NCBI RefSeq assembly: GCF_014203225.1
Contig: NZ_JACHIO010000021.1
Location: forward strand, 1-64,000
DNA length: 64,000 nt
Direction: 5' to 3'
From: Granulicella mallensis
GTDB lineage: Bacteria > Acidobacteriota > Terriglobia > Terriglobales > Acidobacteriaceae
Shown here: piece after piece, positions 49,868-59,799 of the stretch
Layout of the letters: each line of letters starts with the position of its first letter
How positions within the stretch are numbered: the first letter of the stretch is position 1
Translations under genes and position numbers: made by a program
Notes under the pieces: generated by a model
What the model saw: the letters and a program-made list of their open reading frames with translations, nothing else
Told to the model about the DNA's origin: nothing
Databases searched by the model: none

Positions 49868-51481
49868 GTGAAGTCGTTGCATCGTGGAGTGGCAGCTGTT
49901 TTGGTAGGGCTTCTGGGATCTGGACCCATGTACGGGGCTGAAACGGTGCAGCCAAAGGATGCAATTCGGCACGTCGTCGTTATCTTTCAGGAAAACGTCT
50001 CCTTCGATCATTACTTCGCCACCTATCCTCATGCGTTGAACTCGCCGGGCGATCCCCAGTTCACAGCCCTGCCGGGAACCCCCAGGGTCGATGGCCTGAC
50101 CGGCGATCTGCTGACCAACAATCCGAACTCCCTGAACGAGCAGAACGGGCTGGGCAAGTCGAACCCGTTCCGCCTGCGGCGCGACCAGGCCATCACGGCC
50201 GACCAGGACCACAACTATCAGGCCGAGCAGCTCGCCTACGACAACGGCAAGATGGACCTCTTTCCGAAGTCCGTCGGCAGCGCGGACGGCCCCCGCGTCC
50301 CCGGAGAAAAGGCGGGCGTGCCCTCCACCACCGGCCTGACGATGGGCTACTACGACGGCAATACCGTGACGGCGTTCTGGAACTACGCGCAGCACTTCGC
50401 CATGAGCGACCGCCAGTTCGACACGAACTTTGGGCCGTCGACGCCGGGTGCAATCAACCTGATCTCAGGACAGACCAACGGCGTGGTCAACGACCAGAAC
50501 GCCGGCGGCGGCATTGCGCCGGACGGCAACGGCGGCTTCACTCTGATCGCCGATCCCCAGCCCTCCGGCGATGTCTGCTCCAGCACGTCCGATGCGCTGG
50601 TCCACATGACGGGCCGCAACGTCGGTGACATGCTCACGGAGTCGAAGATCTCCTGGGGCTTCTTTCAGGGCGGCTTCGATCTTACGGCGGTGAATTCGAA
50701 TGGAACCACGGGCTGCCGCCGCAGCTCCGCCTCCGTGGCGGGCGCGCAGAAGCGGGACTATGTGCCGCACCACGAGCCTTTCCAGTACTACAAGTCGACA
50801 GCCAACCCTGAGCACGTTCGTCCGAAGTCCACGAAGACGATCGGCACCAACGACGACGGTGCGGCGAACCACCAGTACGATACGCATGACTTCGTCGATG
50901 CACTCAAGTCCGGCAACTTTCCCGCGGTCAGCTTCCTGAAGGCTCCCGCCTATCAGGACGGCCACGCCGGCTACTCCGACCCGCTGGACGAGCAGAAGTT
51001 CGTGGTGGAGATGATCAACCTGATCCAGCAGCAGCCGGACTGGGACCACACGGTGGTCATCATCGCCTATGACGACTCGGATGGATGGTATGACCACGTG
51101 ATGGGCCCGATCGCAAACGGTTCGGCCACCAAGATGGACCAGTTGACCGGTCCCGGCAAGTGCGGCAACGGCGAGACGGCGCTGGGCGGCGTCGATCCGG
51201 CGACAAAGCACGCGCAGGGTCGTTGCGGCTTCGGTCCGCGCCTGCCCCTGCTGGTGATCTCTCCGTGGGCGAAGCCGAACTACGTGGACCACACGGTCAC
51301 GGACCAGACCTCGATCCTGCGGTTGATTGAAGACTCCTTCCTGGCAGGTAAGCGGGTTGGCGGCGGATCGTTCGACGCCCAGGCGGGCGGGCTGAACGGA
51401 ATGCTGGACTTCAGCAAGAAGAAGCCGCAGAACGCGAAGCGAGTCCTCCTGGACCCGGAGACAGGCCTGGCCGCAAAGTAA
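49868..51481 (+). CDS. Exported phosphoesterase, phospholipase C / acid phosphatase family (PF04185)
   Basis: A 537-residue exported protein. A signal peptide (MKSLHRGVAAVLVGLLGSG) precedes the family motif IRHVVVIFQENVSFDHYF, where PLC/AcpA proteins usually read ENRSFDHYFG. Later metal-site segments are FAMSDRQFDTNFGPSTPG, NHQYDTHDFVDAL, and VVIIAYDDSDGWYDHV. Substrate, phospholipid or phosphomonoester, cannot be told. A Fur-box-like site upstream suggests regulation by metal. The gene is divergent from lgt. Confidence 0.87.
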   Translation: MKSLHRGVAAVLVGLLGSGPMYGAETVQPKDAIRHVVVIFQENVSFDHYFATYPHALNSPGDPQFTALPGTPRVDGLTGDLLTNNPNSLNEQNGLGKSNPFRLRRDQAITADQDHNYQAEQLAYDNGKMDLFPKSVGSADGPRVPGEKAGVPSTTGLTMGYYDGNTVTAFWNYAQHFAMSDRQFDTNFGPSTPGAINLISGQTNGVVNDQNAGGGIAPDGNGGFTLIADPQPSGDVCSSTSDALVHMTGRNVGDMLTESKISWGFFQGGFDLTAVNSNGTTGCRRSSASVAGAQKRDYVPHHEPFQYYKSTANPEHVRPKSTKTIGTNDDGAANHQYDTHDFVDALKSGNFPAVSFLKAPAYQDGHAGYSDPLDEQKFVVEMINLIQQQPDWDHTVVIIAYDDSDGWYDHVMGPIANGSATKMDQLTGPGKCGNGETALGGVDPATKHAQGRCGFGPRLPLLVISPWAKPNYVDHTVTDQTSILRLIEDSFLAGKRVGGGSFDAQAGGLNGMLDFSKKKPQNAKRVLLDPETGLAAK

Positions 51482-51499
51482 GCCTAATCGACTCGGCTC

Positions 51500-51550
51500 T
51501 TGCCTTTGCTTTTCTTGCTTGTCATTCCCGCAGGGAATCTGCTTTCCTCC
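51500..51550. repeat. Half copy of family B repeat
   Basis: CTTTGCTTTTCTTGCTTGTCATTCCC followed by GGGAATCTGCTTTCCTCC matches the left arm of family B only. It lies directly after the phosphoesterase stop. Confidence 0.55.
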
Positions 51551-51639
51551 GGTATCACCCGCAGACTGATGCGAGGCAAGAACATCGGAAGGGGCACGGT
51601 GCTGGCCGTGCCCTTCTGCGTTGCCTTGGCGATTACCTT

Positions 51640-51858
51640 TGCCGTTACGCCGTTTTTGTTTTTCTTGTTGTCATTCCGAGCGTAGCGAGCGAACCTGCTG
51701 TCTCCCGTTTTTTGCCAGTGCCATCACAAGTGTTATGCGTTAGCTAACACCAGTCTTCAGTTCCAGCGCGCATATTTTCTGGGCGGCATGAACGAAGAGC
51801 GGGAGGAAGCAGGTTCGCTCGCTGCGCTCGGAATGACAACAAGAAAAGCAACGACAAA
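51640..51858. repeat. Inverted repeat, family B
   Basis: Left TTTTCTTGTTGTCATTCCGAG, right CTCGGAATGACAACAAGAAAA. Inner arms carry AACCTGCT-CTCCCG and its complement. Together with the half copy it accounts for most of the gene-free region 51482-51904. Confidence 0.8.
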
Positions 51859-51904
51859 GACCATCACATTGGCTCCGCCGAGCCGCTCTACTAATCTGTA
51901 AGAG

Positions 51905-53548
51905 ATGCAGAAGAAGCCTTTGAAACCCTGGACCCGCAGACGACTCATCACCCAGGCCGGAATCGCGGCTGCGGGCAGCAGCCTGCTTGGGCATAGAGCC
52001 TGGGCACTGCAACAGGGAAGCATGCACGGCATGAAGATGGGGAGCGCCACACCCACTCATGGCCCGCATACGCTGGACGCGATGAAGCTGGAGTCCTTCG
52101 TCGATCCCCTGCCGCTCCCGCAGCGGATGCATCCTGAAGGCCGCCGCTCTGAAGAATCCCTCAAAGCCATCGACGCTCCCTACTACCGCGTGGATGTTCG
52201 CGAGGTCTCCTGCAAGATGCATCGCGACCTTCCTCCCTCGCGAATGTGGAGCTACGGCGAGAGCGCCGCTCCGGCGCTCTTCGAGACGCGCCGCGATCAG
52301 GGCGTGTTGATCGACTGGTGGAACCATCTCCCCCAAAAACACTTTCTCCCCCTGGACACGCCCATGCAGGGAATGGAGAACGCGCCCGAGACCCGCACCA
52401 TCGCACACGTGCACGGCGCGCGCGTTCCCACCAACAGCGACGGCTATCCCGAGGACTGGTTCGGTCCCGGCGAGAGCAAGCTGTGCTTCTACCCGAACCA
52501 CCAGGACGCCACGGCGCTCTGGGTCCACGACCATGCGATGGGTGTGAACCGGCTCAACGTCTTTGCCGGGCTCATGGGTTGGTATCTCATCCGCGACGAA
52601 GTCGAGGACAAGCTGGGGCTGCCCTCCGGCAAGTACGAACTCCCGCTGCTGATCTACGACCGCAGCTTCGACCCGCAGGGCCAGCTCTACTATCCCAACC
52701 CGCCGGACGAAGGCGTCTGGTCCCAGGAGTACCTGGGCGATGCAATGGTGGTGAACGGCAAGGTGAGGCCGTATCACGAGGTCGAAGCGCGGCGCTATCG
52801 TCTGCGCGTCGCCAACACGGCCAACTCCCGCTTCTTCTCGCTGGCTCTGTCGAACGGCCAGAGCTTCCATGTGATCGGCTCCGACCAGGGACTTCTCTCA
52901 GCTCCCGTCGAGATGAAGCGCCTGGTGCTGGCTCCGGCCGAGCGCACCGACATCCTCGTGGACTTCAGCCAGGCACGTGGCGAGAACGTGGTGCTAATGA
53001 GCGATCGTCTGGAGCTGATGCAGTTCCGCGTGTCCAAAGAAAAGGCTTCGGATGTCGGTCTACTGCCGGAAATCCTGCGGCCCGTCGATCGCATCCCCGA
53101 GAAGCAATCGATCCGCACACGCGAGATGACGCTGAACGAGTTCGATGGCGACAACGGCGACGCGATGGTGATGCTGCTGAACCGCAAGCACTGGGCCGAA
53201 CCGGTAACGGAGATCGTTAAGCTGGACTCCACCGAGATCTGGAGCCTCGTCAACCTCACGGAAGACACGCACCCAATCCATCTGCATCTGGTGCGCTTCC
53301 AGATCCTCGACCGCCAGAGCTTCGCGAGTTATGACTACCTGGCCGACGAAAAGCTGCGTGTTACCGGTGACGTCATGCTGCCGCAGGCCCACGAAGCGGG
53401 CTGGAAGGACGTCGTGCAATGCCCGCCGGGAATGGTCACACGCATCATCGTCCCGTTCCACGGCTACGCAGGAAGATACCTGTGGCACTGCCACATCCTC
53501 GAACATGAGGCGAACGACATGATGCGGCCGTACGAAGTGGTTGTGTAG
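51905..53548 (+). CDS. Multicopper oxidase (CotA/laccase-like), exported
   Basis: A 547-residue protein with a Tat-like signal (RRRLITQAGIAAAGSSLL). Copper-binding segments are all present: HVHGARVPTN, VHDHAMGVNRLN, then near the C-terminus HPIHLHLVRFQ and RYLWHCHILEHEANDMM. These give type 1 and trinuclear copper sites as in CotA and bilirubin-oxidase-type enzymes. A Met-rich segment, MHGMKMGS, lies after the signal and may handle copper. It oxidises phenols, metal ions or pigments with reduction of O2 to water. Alone behind a repeat. Confidence 0.92.
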   Translation: MQKKPLKPWTRRRLITQAGIAAAGSSLLGHRAWALQQGSMHGMKMGSATPTHGPHTLDAMKLESFVDPLPLPQRMHPEGRRSEESLKAIDAPYYRVDVREVSCKMHRDLPPSRMWSYGESAAPALFETRRDQGVLIDWWNHLPQKHFLPLDTPMQGMENAPETRTIAHVHGARVPTNSDGYPEDWFGPGESKLCFYPNHQDATALWVHDHAMGVNRLNVFAGLMGWYLIRDEVEDKLGLPSGKYELPLLIYDRSFDPQGQLYYPNPPDEGVWSQEYLGDAMVVNGKVRPYHEVEARRYRLRVANTANSRFFSLALSNGQSFHVIGSDQGLLSAPVEMKRLVLAPAERTDILVDFSQARGENVVLMSDRLELMQFRVSKEKASDVGLLPEILRPVDRIPEKQSIRTREMTLNEFDGDNGDAMVMLLNRKHWAEPVTEIVKLDSTEIWSLVNLTEDTHPIHLHLVRFQILDRQSFASYDYLADEKLRVTGDVMLPQAHEAGWKDVVQCPPGMVTRIIVPFHGYAGRYLWHCHILEHEANDMMRPYEVVV

Positions 53549-53578
53549 CTAGTGCACAGGCCTTTCTAAGCTCACCCA

Positions 53579-53768
53579 AACGTTGTCATCTCGACCGAAG
53601 GCGCGTTTTTTGCGCCGCAGTGGAGAGACCCCTGTATTTTGCTCGTGCAGGCAATATCGCTTGGCGTGAGCGGTGTGGGTGACGGATACACCCTCGAAAT
53701 ACAGGGGTCTCTCCACTACGCATGACATAAAGCCGTCATGCTTCGGTCGAGATGACAAATTAGGGGGA
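53579..53768. repeat. Inverted repeat, family D (GTCATCTCGACCGAAG ... CTTCGGTCGAGATGAC)
   Basis: Left end TTGTCATCTCGACCGAAG, right end CTTCGGTCGAGATGACAA, with AATACAGGGGTCTCTCCACT and its complement within. It occupies the space between the convergent oxidase and kinase genes. A trace of the tail may exist at 160-175. Confidence 0.8.
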
Positions 53769-53783
53769 GTTCGAAAGGAGCTC

Positions 53784-54710
53784 CTACGCCGCCTGTCCAA
53801 TACGCGCCCGCCAAACCGCACCCGCAATAGGATCAACCACCCCCGGCAGCACCTCAATCGCAGGGAAGACCTTCCGCAAAGCCTCTTCCATCGCCCGCCG
53901 CACCGGCTCCACCTTCTCCATGATGCTTCCGGCAAGCGCAATCCGCGGAACGTCCGCCGGTTCGCTGCTGCCTTCCAGCCTCTGCACCTTGCGAATCACG
54001 TTCGCCACGGTGACCGCCAGCTCTTGCCCGCCCTGTTGCAGCGTCGCGATAGCGACGGCATCTCCCTGTCTCGCGCACGTGACGACCAACTCCGCCAGCT
54101 TGGAGAAATCGGGCGACGGCCTCTGGTTGGCATACTCAACCAACGCGAATATGGAATCGAGCTTCCAGAACTCCAGGATCTTTGCGAGCAGAGCGGTCTC
54201 GCGCTCCTCATCCAACGCGGTGAACACATTGCGCAGGCCCTCGTGCCCAATGCCATGGCCCGATCCCTGATCGGCAAGCGCCGGACCCCAGCCACCCGCC
54301 GTTACGATCCGCCCATCGCTGGTTCTGGCGGCGGTATTAGAGCCGGTGCCCGAAAGCACCAGCACGCCGCGCTTGCCGAAGAAGGCCGCGTCCAGCGCAA
54401 TCTCCACATCGCCTACCAGGATCAACTCTCCGCCGACATGCTCATGAAAGGCAGCGCGAAGCCAGTCCACGACCAGCGGTACAGATTCTCCGGCGGTGCC
54501 GATGCAGGTACGCGTGATCTCGCGTGGGTTCACTCCGGTCTGTTTCATCAGCTCGTCGAGCGCTGAGCGCAGGTTCTGTTCGGCGATATCGGCACTGGTT
54601 CGCATCCGCTTGATGGTGCCTGTACGGACACGGCCGAGTTGCTGGGTTTCATCCGCGAGGACGAAATCGGTCTTGGTTCCCCCGGCGTCGAGGGCAAGAA
54701 AATAAGCCAT
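53784..54710 (-). CDS. BadF/BadG/BcrA/BcrD-ATPase family kinase, N-acetylglucosamine kinase-like
   Basis: A 308-residue ASKHA-fold kinase. The phosphate-1 motif is LALDAGGTKTDFVLAD (residues 5-20), the adenosine-site region VLSGTGSNTAARTSDG, and GWGPALADQGSGHGIGHEGL supplies a sugar-site loop similar to GlcNAc kinases. It would phosphorylate an amino sugar or sugar after uptake. No sugar transporter is adjacent, though the second TonB receptor and a GH29 enzyme lie downstream on the opposite strand. Confidence 0.85.
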   Translation of the reverse strand: MAYFLALDAGGTKTDFVLADETQQLGRVRTGTIKRMRTSADIAEQNLRSALDELMKQTGVNPREITRTCIGTAGESVPLVVDWLRAAFHEHVGGELILVGDVEIALDAAFFGKRGVLVLSGTGSNTAARTSDGRIVTAGGWGPALADQGSGHGIGHEGLRNVFTALDEERETALLAKILEFWKLDSIFALVEYANQRPSPDFSKLAELVVTCARQGDAVAIATLQQGGQELAVTVANVIRKVQRLEGSSEPADVPRIALAGSIMEKVEPVRRAMEEALRKVFPAIEVLPGVVDPIAGAVWRARIGQAA

Positions 54711-54810
54711 GGGTTCTGTTCACTTAAAACTTTCTCTTGAATTGCAGGTCGTCCAGTTTCTAAGAGTAAGTCCCGCCTATCGCGGAAGCAAATAGAACCA
54801 AAGCTGTTTG

Positions 54811-54884
54811 CGTTGAGTTGCGAGGTACGAGTTGCGAGAGACGAGACATTAACTCGTATCTCAACTCTCGTATCTCGAGACTCG
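54811..54884. repeat. Purine/pyrimidine GAG-CTC inverted repeat in the TonB receptor promoter region
   Basis: Repeated units such as ACGAGTTGCGAGAGACGAG are followed by their inverted counterparts, AACTCGTATCTCAACTCTCG, ATCTCGAGACTCG. They can form a long imperfect stem. It lies within the 351-base gene-free stretch 54711-55061 between two divergent genes; nothing else is seen there. Confidence 0.5.
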
Positions 54885-55061
54885 GAGCATTTCCCCCGGC
54901 CCCTGCTGCTGCCCCTTCAGCCCTCTGCCTCTTTATCGATAAACGGACACTTTTATCAATAACGTGCCCTTGGCCTGCCAGTGCGTTTACAAGGCGTTGA
55001 AAGTGACATGCTATGTTTCATCTCTTGCAAGCCATTAATCCAATCTCCAATCAGGGCATAG

Positions 55062-58000
55062 ATGCGTCTCAGCAAACGATTTCTTCGTGTGTTTTTGGTT
55101 CCGGCTACATCCCTTGTACTCACGCTTTTGCTGACGCCCTTTCTGTCCGCGCAGATTGATCGTGCGGGTCTCAATGGAACGGTGAAGGACGCCGACGGCA
55201 GAAGCATCGCCGGCGCGAAGATCACCGCCTTGCAGATCGCCACGGGGCAGCAGCGTGACACGGTATCCTCCGCGACCGGAACCTACGATATCCCCGAGCT
55301 TCCCCTCGGTCTCTATCGCGTGACGTACGACGCCTCCGGATTCCACGAAAAGATCATCGATGGCATCCAGCAGACCGTGGGCCACACGCGCACGCTCAAT
55401 GTCGTGATGTCCGTTGAGGGTATGACGCAGCAGGTCGAGGTCTCCGATGTCGGTACGCAACTGGACGAGACCTCCGCAGCTCTCGGTGCGCGTATAGCGC
55501 CGGAACAGGTAAAGAACCTGCCGCTGAACGGACGCAACTGGTCCACTCTCACCGCGCTGGTTCCGGGCGCGGTCGATACCGGCGGAAGCAATCAGCGTAG
55601 CATCCGCTTTGCGGGCCGCGGCCTCGACGACAACAACTTCACCTACGACGGTATCGACGCAACCAACGTCGTGAACCAGGCCCAGCAGCCCTTCGTGCGC
55701 CTGGCCATTCCGACCGAGGCCATCCAGGAGTTCCGCATCGACACCATGCTCTTTACCGCGGAGAACGGCAGCACGCCCGGCGGTCAGATTGCAGTGGCCT
55801 CCAAGACCGGTACGAACAACCTGCACGGCAGCCTGTTTGAGTTTCTTCGCAACGATATCTTCGACGCGCGCCAGCCCATCGATACCCTGAATCCGAACAA
55901 GCCTGCCTTCCGCCTCAATCAGTACGGCGGCAGCCTCGGCGGACCGATCCTTCACGATAAGACCTTCTTCTACTTCGCGTATGAAGGCCTCCGGCAGACC
56001 CTGGGTCAGACGCTTCCGGGCCTCGTCCCCAGCGACTCCTTCCGCGCCATGGTCGCGCAGCAGAGCCCTGCTCTGATTCCGATCCTGAACGCCTTCCCCG
56101 AGGGACAGTTTCCTTCCGGGACCAGCACGAATGTCTCGGAGTCCATCGGCTCTGGCCGCCAGTTGGACCACGAAGATTCCGTCGTGCTGCGGCTCGACCA
56201 CCACTTCTCGACTGCGGATTCTGTCTATCTCCGTTTCAACTTCGATGCCTCCTACAGCGATGTGCCTCTGATCGAAGGGCAGACCTACCTGAACGACCGC
56301 CAGCTCGTAACCTCTCGCCCGGTTAACGGCGAGCTGGAGTCGCTGCACCTCTTCTCTCCGCGCCTGGTCAATGAGCTCAAGTTCGGCTTCAATCGCGGCA
56401 ACGTCTACACCACCGACCAGAGCGTGCTGCAGACGCCCTATGCCATCTCCATCTCCGGCTTCACCACGCTCTCAGGCAACGAGTACAAGCCCGGTGTTGG
56501 AAACACCTATTCGTACATCGACAACCTCACCTGGATTAAAGGCGCTCACACGCTCAAGTTCGGCGTCGAAGTGCGGCGTATCCAGTTGAATCAGGGAAAC
56601 ACGGCCAACGGTACCATCACCTTCAGTTCGGCGGCCAACTTCCTGAACAACCTGGTCAGCTCCGCAACCTACGCCGCAGAGCTTCCCGTGAACGGTCTGC
56701 GCAAGACGGAGACCTACTCCTACGTTGAGGACGAGTGGAAGGTGCGCGACAACCTCACCCTCAACGCGGGTGTGCGCTACACCTTCTACAACATCTTTCA
56801 CGAGGTGCTCGGTCGCGCCAATCCCTTCGACTTCGCGACGTGCGGTCCGCAAGGCTACTGCGGCGTAGGCGCCAGCTTCGGCCAGCCGAACACGCTGGAC
56901 GTCGATCCGCGCCTCTCGGTCACCTGGGCCCCTGACGCCGGCGGAGGCAGGACCGTTCTTCGCAGCGGCTTCGGTCTTTATCACGGCGACGGCCAGCTCG
57001 ATGATCAGAACTTCCCCATCAGTAACGAGATCGCGCAGTACTCGCTCAACTCGATTGCCAACCTCTCCTATCCGATCACACCATTTCTCAGCGATACTCC
57101 CGGTATCATCGCGCCGCGCGAAGCCGATCGCGACCGCAAGGATATGTACGTAGCCCAGTGGGGGCTGTCGGTCCAGCAGGCTCTGCCGCACGAGCTCGTC
57201 GGTACGCTGTCGTATGTGGGGAGCAAGGGAACGTACCTGCTCAACACCTCCTACATCAATCTCAAAGACCCTGCTACAGGCCTGCGTCCCTATCCCGCGT
57301 TTGGCCAGGTCCAGTCACGCGGCAATGAGAACAACAGCTCCTATCAGGGATTCGTAGCCAGCCTTCAGCGCACCTTCACCAATGGCCTTCTGCTCTCGGC
57401 GAACTACACCTACTCGCACGAGATCGATCAGGACTCAGCCGGTGGCGGAGACTCGGACTTCCCCCAGAACCCTGCGTGCCCTTCCTGCGAGCGCGCCTCG
57501 GGAGACTTCGATGTTCGTCACGTCTTCAACTCGAACGCCGTATACGATCTGCCGTTTGGACCCGGCAAGGCCTTCCTCTCCAACTCGGGGATCGCGAGCG
57601 AAGTCTTCGGTCGTTGGAGCGCCACTGCTATCGTTACCGTGCGCACTGGTTTGCCTGTCAACGTTACCGAGGATCGCTCCAGCTCCTCGGTTGCGACCGG
57701 CTACACCACCAGCCAGCGCCCGAACCGCGTCTCTGGCGTTTCACTGACGCCGCCCGGTGGACACAAGATCAGCCAGTGGATCAACCCGGCAGCCTTCTCC
57801 CTGGTCACGGGCAGCGGCTATGGCGACTCTCCCCGCAACGTCGCCCGCGGCCCGGATCTCTGGCAGGCTGACTTTGGCCTGGCGAAGCGCATTCCACTGA
57901 CCGAGAAGATGCAGCTCCAGTTCCGCACAGAGTTCTTCAACATCTTCAACCGGGCACAGTATGGATTGCCCCTCGCGGACCTGTCGTCTCCCACAACCTT

Positions 58001-58088
58001 TGGCCAGATCGTCGGCGCGGTCAACACAGGGCCGGTCGGGACGGGAACGCCGCGGCAGATCCAGTTCATGCTTCGGCTGGAGTTCTAG
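55062..58088 (+). CDS. TonB-dependent receptor, Oar-like, with N-terminal carboxypeptidase-regulatory domain
   Basis: A 1008-residue outer-membrane protein. It has a signal sequence (FLRVFLVPATSLVLTLLLTPFLSAQ), then a carboxypeptidase-regulatory-like domain (RAGLNGTVKDADGRSIAGAKITA), the plug (QVKNLPLNGRNWSTLTALVPGA; IRFAGRGLDDNNFTYDGIDATN) and a barrel ending in FMLRLEF. It shares the layout of the receptor at 27.8-31.4 kb but is shorter. Cognate substrate may be fucose- or amino-sugar-containing, judging from GH29 and the kinase nearby. Confidence 0.9.
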   Translation: MRLSKRFLRVFLVPATSLVLTLLLTPFLSAQIDRAGLNGTVKDADGRSIAGAKITALQIATGQQRDTVSSATGTYDIPELPLGLYRVTYDASGFHEKIIDGIQQTVGHTRTLNVVMSVEGMTQQVEVSDVGTQLDETSAALGARIAPEQVKNLPLNGRNWSTLTALVPGAVDTGGSNQRSIRFAGRGLDDNNFTYDGIDATNVVNQAQQPFVRLAIPTEAIQEFRIDTMLFTAENGSTPGGQIAVASKTGTNNLHGSLFEFLRNDIFDARQPIDTLNPNKPAFRLNQYGGSLGGPILHDKTFFYFAYEGLRQTLGQTLPGLVPSDSFRAMVAQQSPALIPILNAFPEGQFPSGTSTNVSESIGSGRQLDHEDSVVLRLDHHFSTADSVYLRFNFDASYSDVPLIEGQTYLNDRQLVTSRPVNGELESLHLFSPRLVNELKFGFNRGNVYTTDQSVLQTPYAISISGFTTLSGNEYKPGVGNTYSYIDNLTWIKGAHTLKFGVEVRRIQLNQGNTANGTITFSSAANFLNNLVSSATYAAELPVNGLRKTETYSYVEDEWKVRDNLTLNAGVRYTFYNIFHEVLGRANPFDFATCGPQGYCGVGASFGQPNTLDVDPRLSVTWAPDAGGGRTVLRSGFGLYHGDGQLDDQNFPISNEIAQYSLNSIANLSYPITPFLSDTPGIIAPREADRDRKDMYVAQWGLSVQQALPHELVGTLSYVGSKGTYLLNTSYINLKDPATGLRPYPAFGQVQSRGNENNSSYQGFVASLQRTFTNGLLLSANYTYSHEIDQDSAGGGDSDFPQNPACPSCERASGDFDVRHVFNSNAVYDLPFGPGKAFLSNSGIASEVFGRWSATAIVTVRTGLPVNVTEDRSSSSVATGYTTSQRPNRVSGVSLTPPGGHKISQWINPAAFSLVTGSGYGDSPRNVARGPDLWQADFGLAKRIPLTEKMQLQFRTEFFNIFNRAQYGLPLADLSSPTTFGQIVGAVNTGPVGTGTPRQIQFMLRLEF

Positions 58089-58143
58089 GCAATTTTGTAT
58101 GTAGACGCAAAGCTGGAGTGCCCCAGCATCGTCTAGCGCCTCT

Positions 58144-58305
58144 CATCCAATGGCGCGAAGCGCATTCCATGATGCTTTAGCGTCATGGAGACGGAGGGAG
58201 CCGTAGCCTTTAGGCTACGGAATGAGGGCTAGGCAAGAAATGGGCTTTAGCCCCGGGCCTTTTGCCTATACAGGCAAGAAGCTCGGAGCTAAAGCCCACT
58301 CACTT
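58144..58305. repeat. REP-type composite repeat
   Basis: Contains GGCGCGAAGCGC, ATGATGCTTTAGCGTCAT, GACGGAGGGAGCCGTAGCC, GTAGCCTTTAGGCTAC and GGGCTTTAGCCCCGGGCC/AAAGCCC. It follows the TonB receptor stop and resembles the left half of the 18.4-kb element plus its core. Confidence 0.75.
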
Positions 58306-58350
58306 TGCGTTATCGATTCAGGAACCCAAAAATCCCTGTTCCCTCTACGG

Positions 58351-59172
58351 TCACTTGCCTTTGGCCGTCTTCTGCCCCGGAGCCTCACCACCCAGTGCAG
58401 CGGTAATCTCCGCCGTAGCCTTCTTCAGCGAGTCGATGACCTGGGTAACCGGCGTCGCCGTTCCGTTGTACTGAATGTAGGGAATCGTCAGCGCTCCAAC
58501 CGCCGAACCTCTCTCGTCGAAGATCGGATAGCTGATATCGATGACGCCCTTCACCAGATAGCTTGCCCGCTTCTCATAGCCGGTCTTCTGAATGCGCGAG
58601 AGGTGTACGGCCAGATCGCGCGGCGGCTTCTTGCCTGTCTCGCGGCTCCATTCGGCCAGGGTGCGCTCGCGCTGTTCCTCGCTCTGGTGCGCCAGAATCA
58701 CGTAGCCGCTGGCGGCCTCCATCAGGTCCACTGTCGAACCCAGCTTCACATAGAAGCCCAGGTTCGAAGGCGCATTCACCTGTGCCAGAATCGCGACCCG
58801 GCTGCCTTCGAGCACGCCCATATGGCAGGACTGCAGCGTCTCGTGCGCGAGCCGGTGCATCACCGGCAGCGCGTCGACGATCAGCCGTTCCGTGGGCGGG
58901 TGTTCCTGCACCAGCTTGAACAGCTTCAGCGTCAGAGAGTAGCGATCCTCGGCGAGCTGCGCGATGTATCCCCGGCGTTCCAGGCAGAGCAGCATGCGAA
59001 AGATCTCTGAAACTGTCCGGTTCAGTTCGCGGGCCATCTGGCTCTTGGTCAGGCCGGCCGGTTGGTGGGCCAGCAACTCCAGAACATCCAACCCTTTTTC
59101 CAGGGCGGGGGTCGCATAGTTGAGAGTCTTCTCGTTGGTTACAGCAGCTTTTGCAGTTCGTTTCCCGGCCAT
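58351..59172 (-). CDS. IclR-family transcriptional regulator
   Basis: A 273-residue regulator with an N-terminal winged helix (LDVLELLAHQPAGLTKSQMARELNRTVSEIFRMLLCLERRGYI) and a C-terminal GAF-like effector domain (LVKGVIDISYPIFDERGSAVGALTIPY). I start at ATG 59172 (MAGKRTAKAAVTN) as the upstream codons add a region without homology character. IclR proteins control sugar and aromatic catabolic genes; targets could be the nearby receptor or fucosidase. Confidence 0.87.
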   Translation of the reverse strand: MAGKRTAKAAVTNEKTLNYATPALEKGLDVLELLAHQPAGLTKSQMARELNRTVSEIFRMLLCLERRGYIAQLAEDRYSLTLKLFKLVQEHPPTERLIVDALPVMHRLAHETLQSCHMGVLEGSRVAILAQVNAPSNLGFYVKLGSTVDLMEAASGYVILAHQSEEQRERTLAEWSRETGKKPPRDLAVHLSRIQKTGYEKRASYLVKGVIDISYPIFDERGSAVGALTIPYIQYNGTATPVTQVIDSLKKATAEITAALGGEAPGQKTAKGK

Positions 59173-59289
59173 TCTCAATCCATCCGTTCCGTCGATCTCG
59201 AAACAGAGTACAGGATAGCGCCATCGCCCGGCCCGCAAGGCTAAATTCGATCAAAGGGCCTTAGGCCGCGTCCGATGAGTCGGAGCTTT

Positions 59290-59545
59290 TGTTTTACATC
59301 CCCCCACAGAATCGTCATCCTGAGCGTAGCGTCCCGGCTTTTGAGGACGCGGAGTCGAAGGACCCCGAGGGCTGCGATCTTGCCCAAACCTTTTGCCCCT
59401 TTTCAACCTCAAGCGCTCGGGCCTGGAATTCTGTGCTGGAAAAGGTCCCACCAGTATCGGCGAGATCAAACTCTTCGGGGTCCTTCGACTCCGCACCTCG
59501 CAAAAGACGCGAGGTGCTCCGCTCAGGATGACGTTTCCGTGCGGG
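59290..59545. repeat. Inverted repeat, family E (CGTCATCCTGAGCGTAGCG ... GGTCCTTCGACTCC)
   Basis: Arms hold TCCTGAGCGTAGCGTCCCG, GCGGAGTCGAAGGACCCCGA on the left, and the complements GGGGTCCTTCGACTCCGC, CGCTCAGGATGACG on the right. The inner right arm contains CGCGAGGTGCTCC. A second member is at 62492-62718. It takes up most of the gene-free stretch 59173-59799; the remainder (59600-59790) is AT-richer and should hold the fucosidase promoter. Confidence 0.8.
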
Positions 59546-59799
59546 AACAAAATATGCGATGAGTCGGTGTTCAGCTATTCCTCGCCCCCTCCCATCTCTC
59601 ACCCCGCTTAACCAATTGCTATTCACAAAAGTATGTTTTTGGTGGTAAAAATTCGAGACATAGAATAAGTCCTGAATGCAGCAGGTTGAGTCCCTTCTTC
59701 CTCTTCAGCTGCAAAAGCGCCCCGGCTTCCCACACTAGGTTTTGCAATATCTCCACACGAATTCAACCACGCACCCAACCCACGCAGCAGGAGAGATCA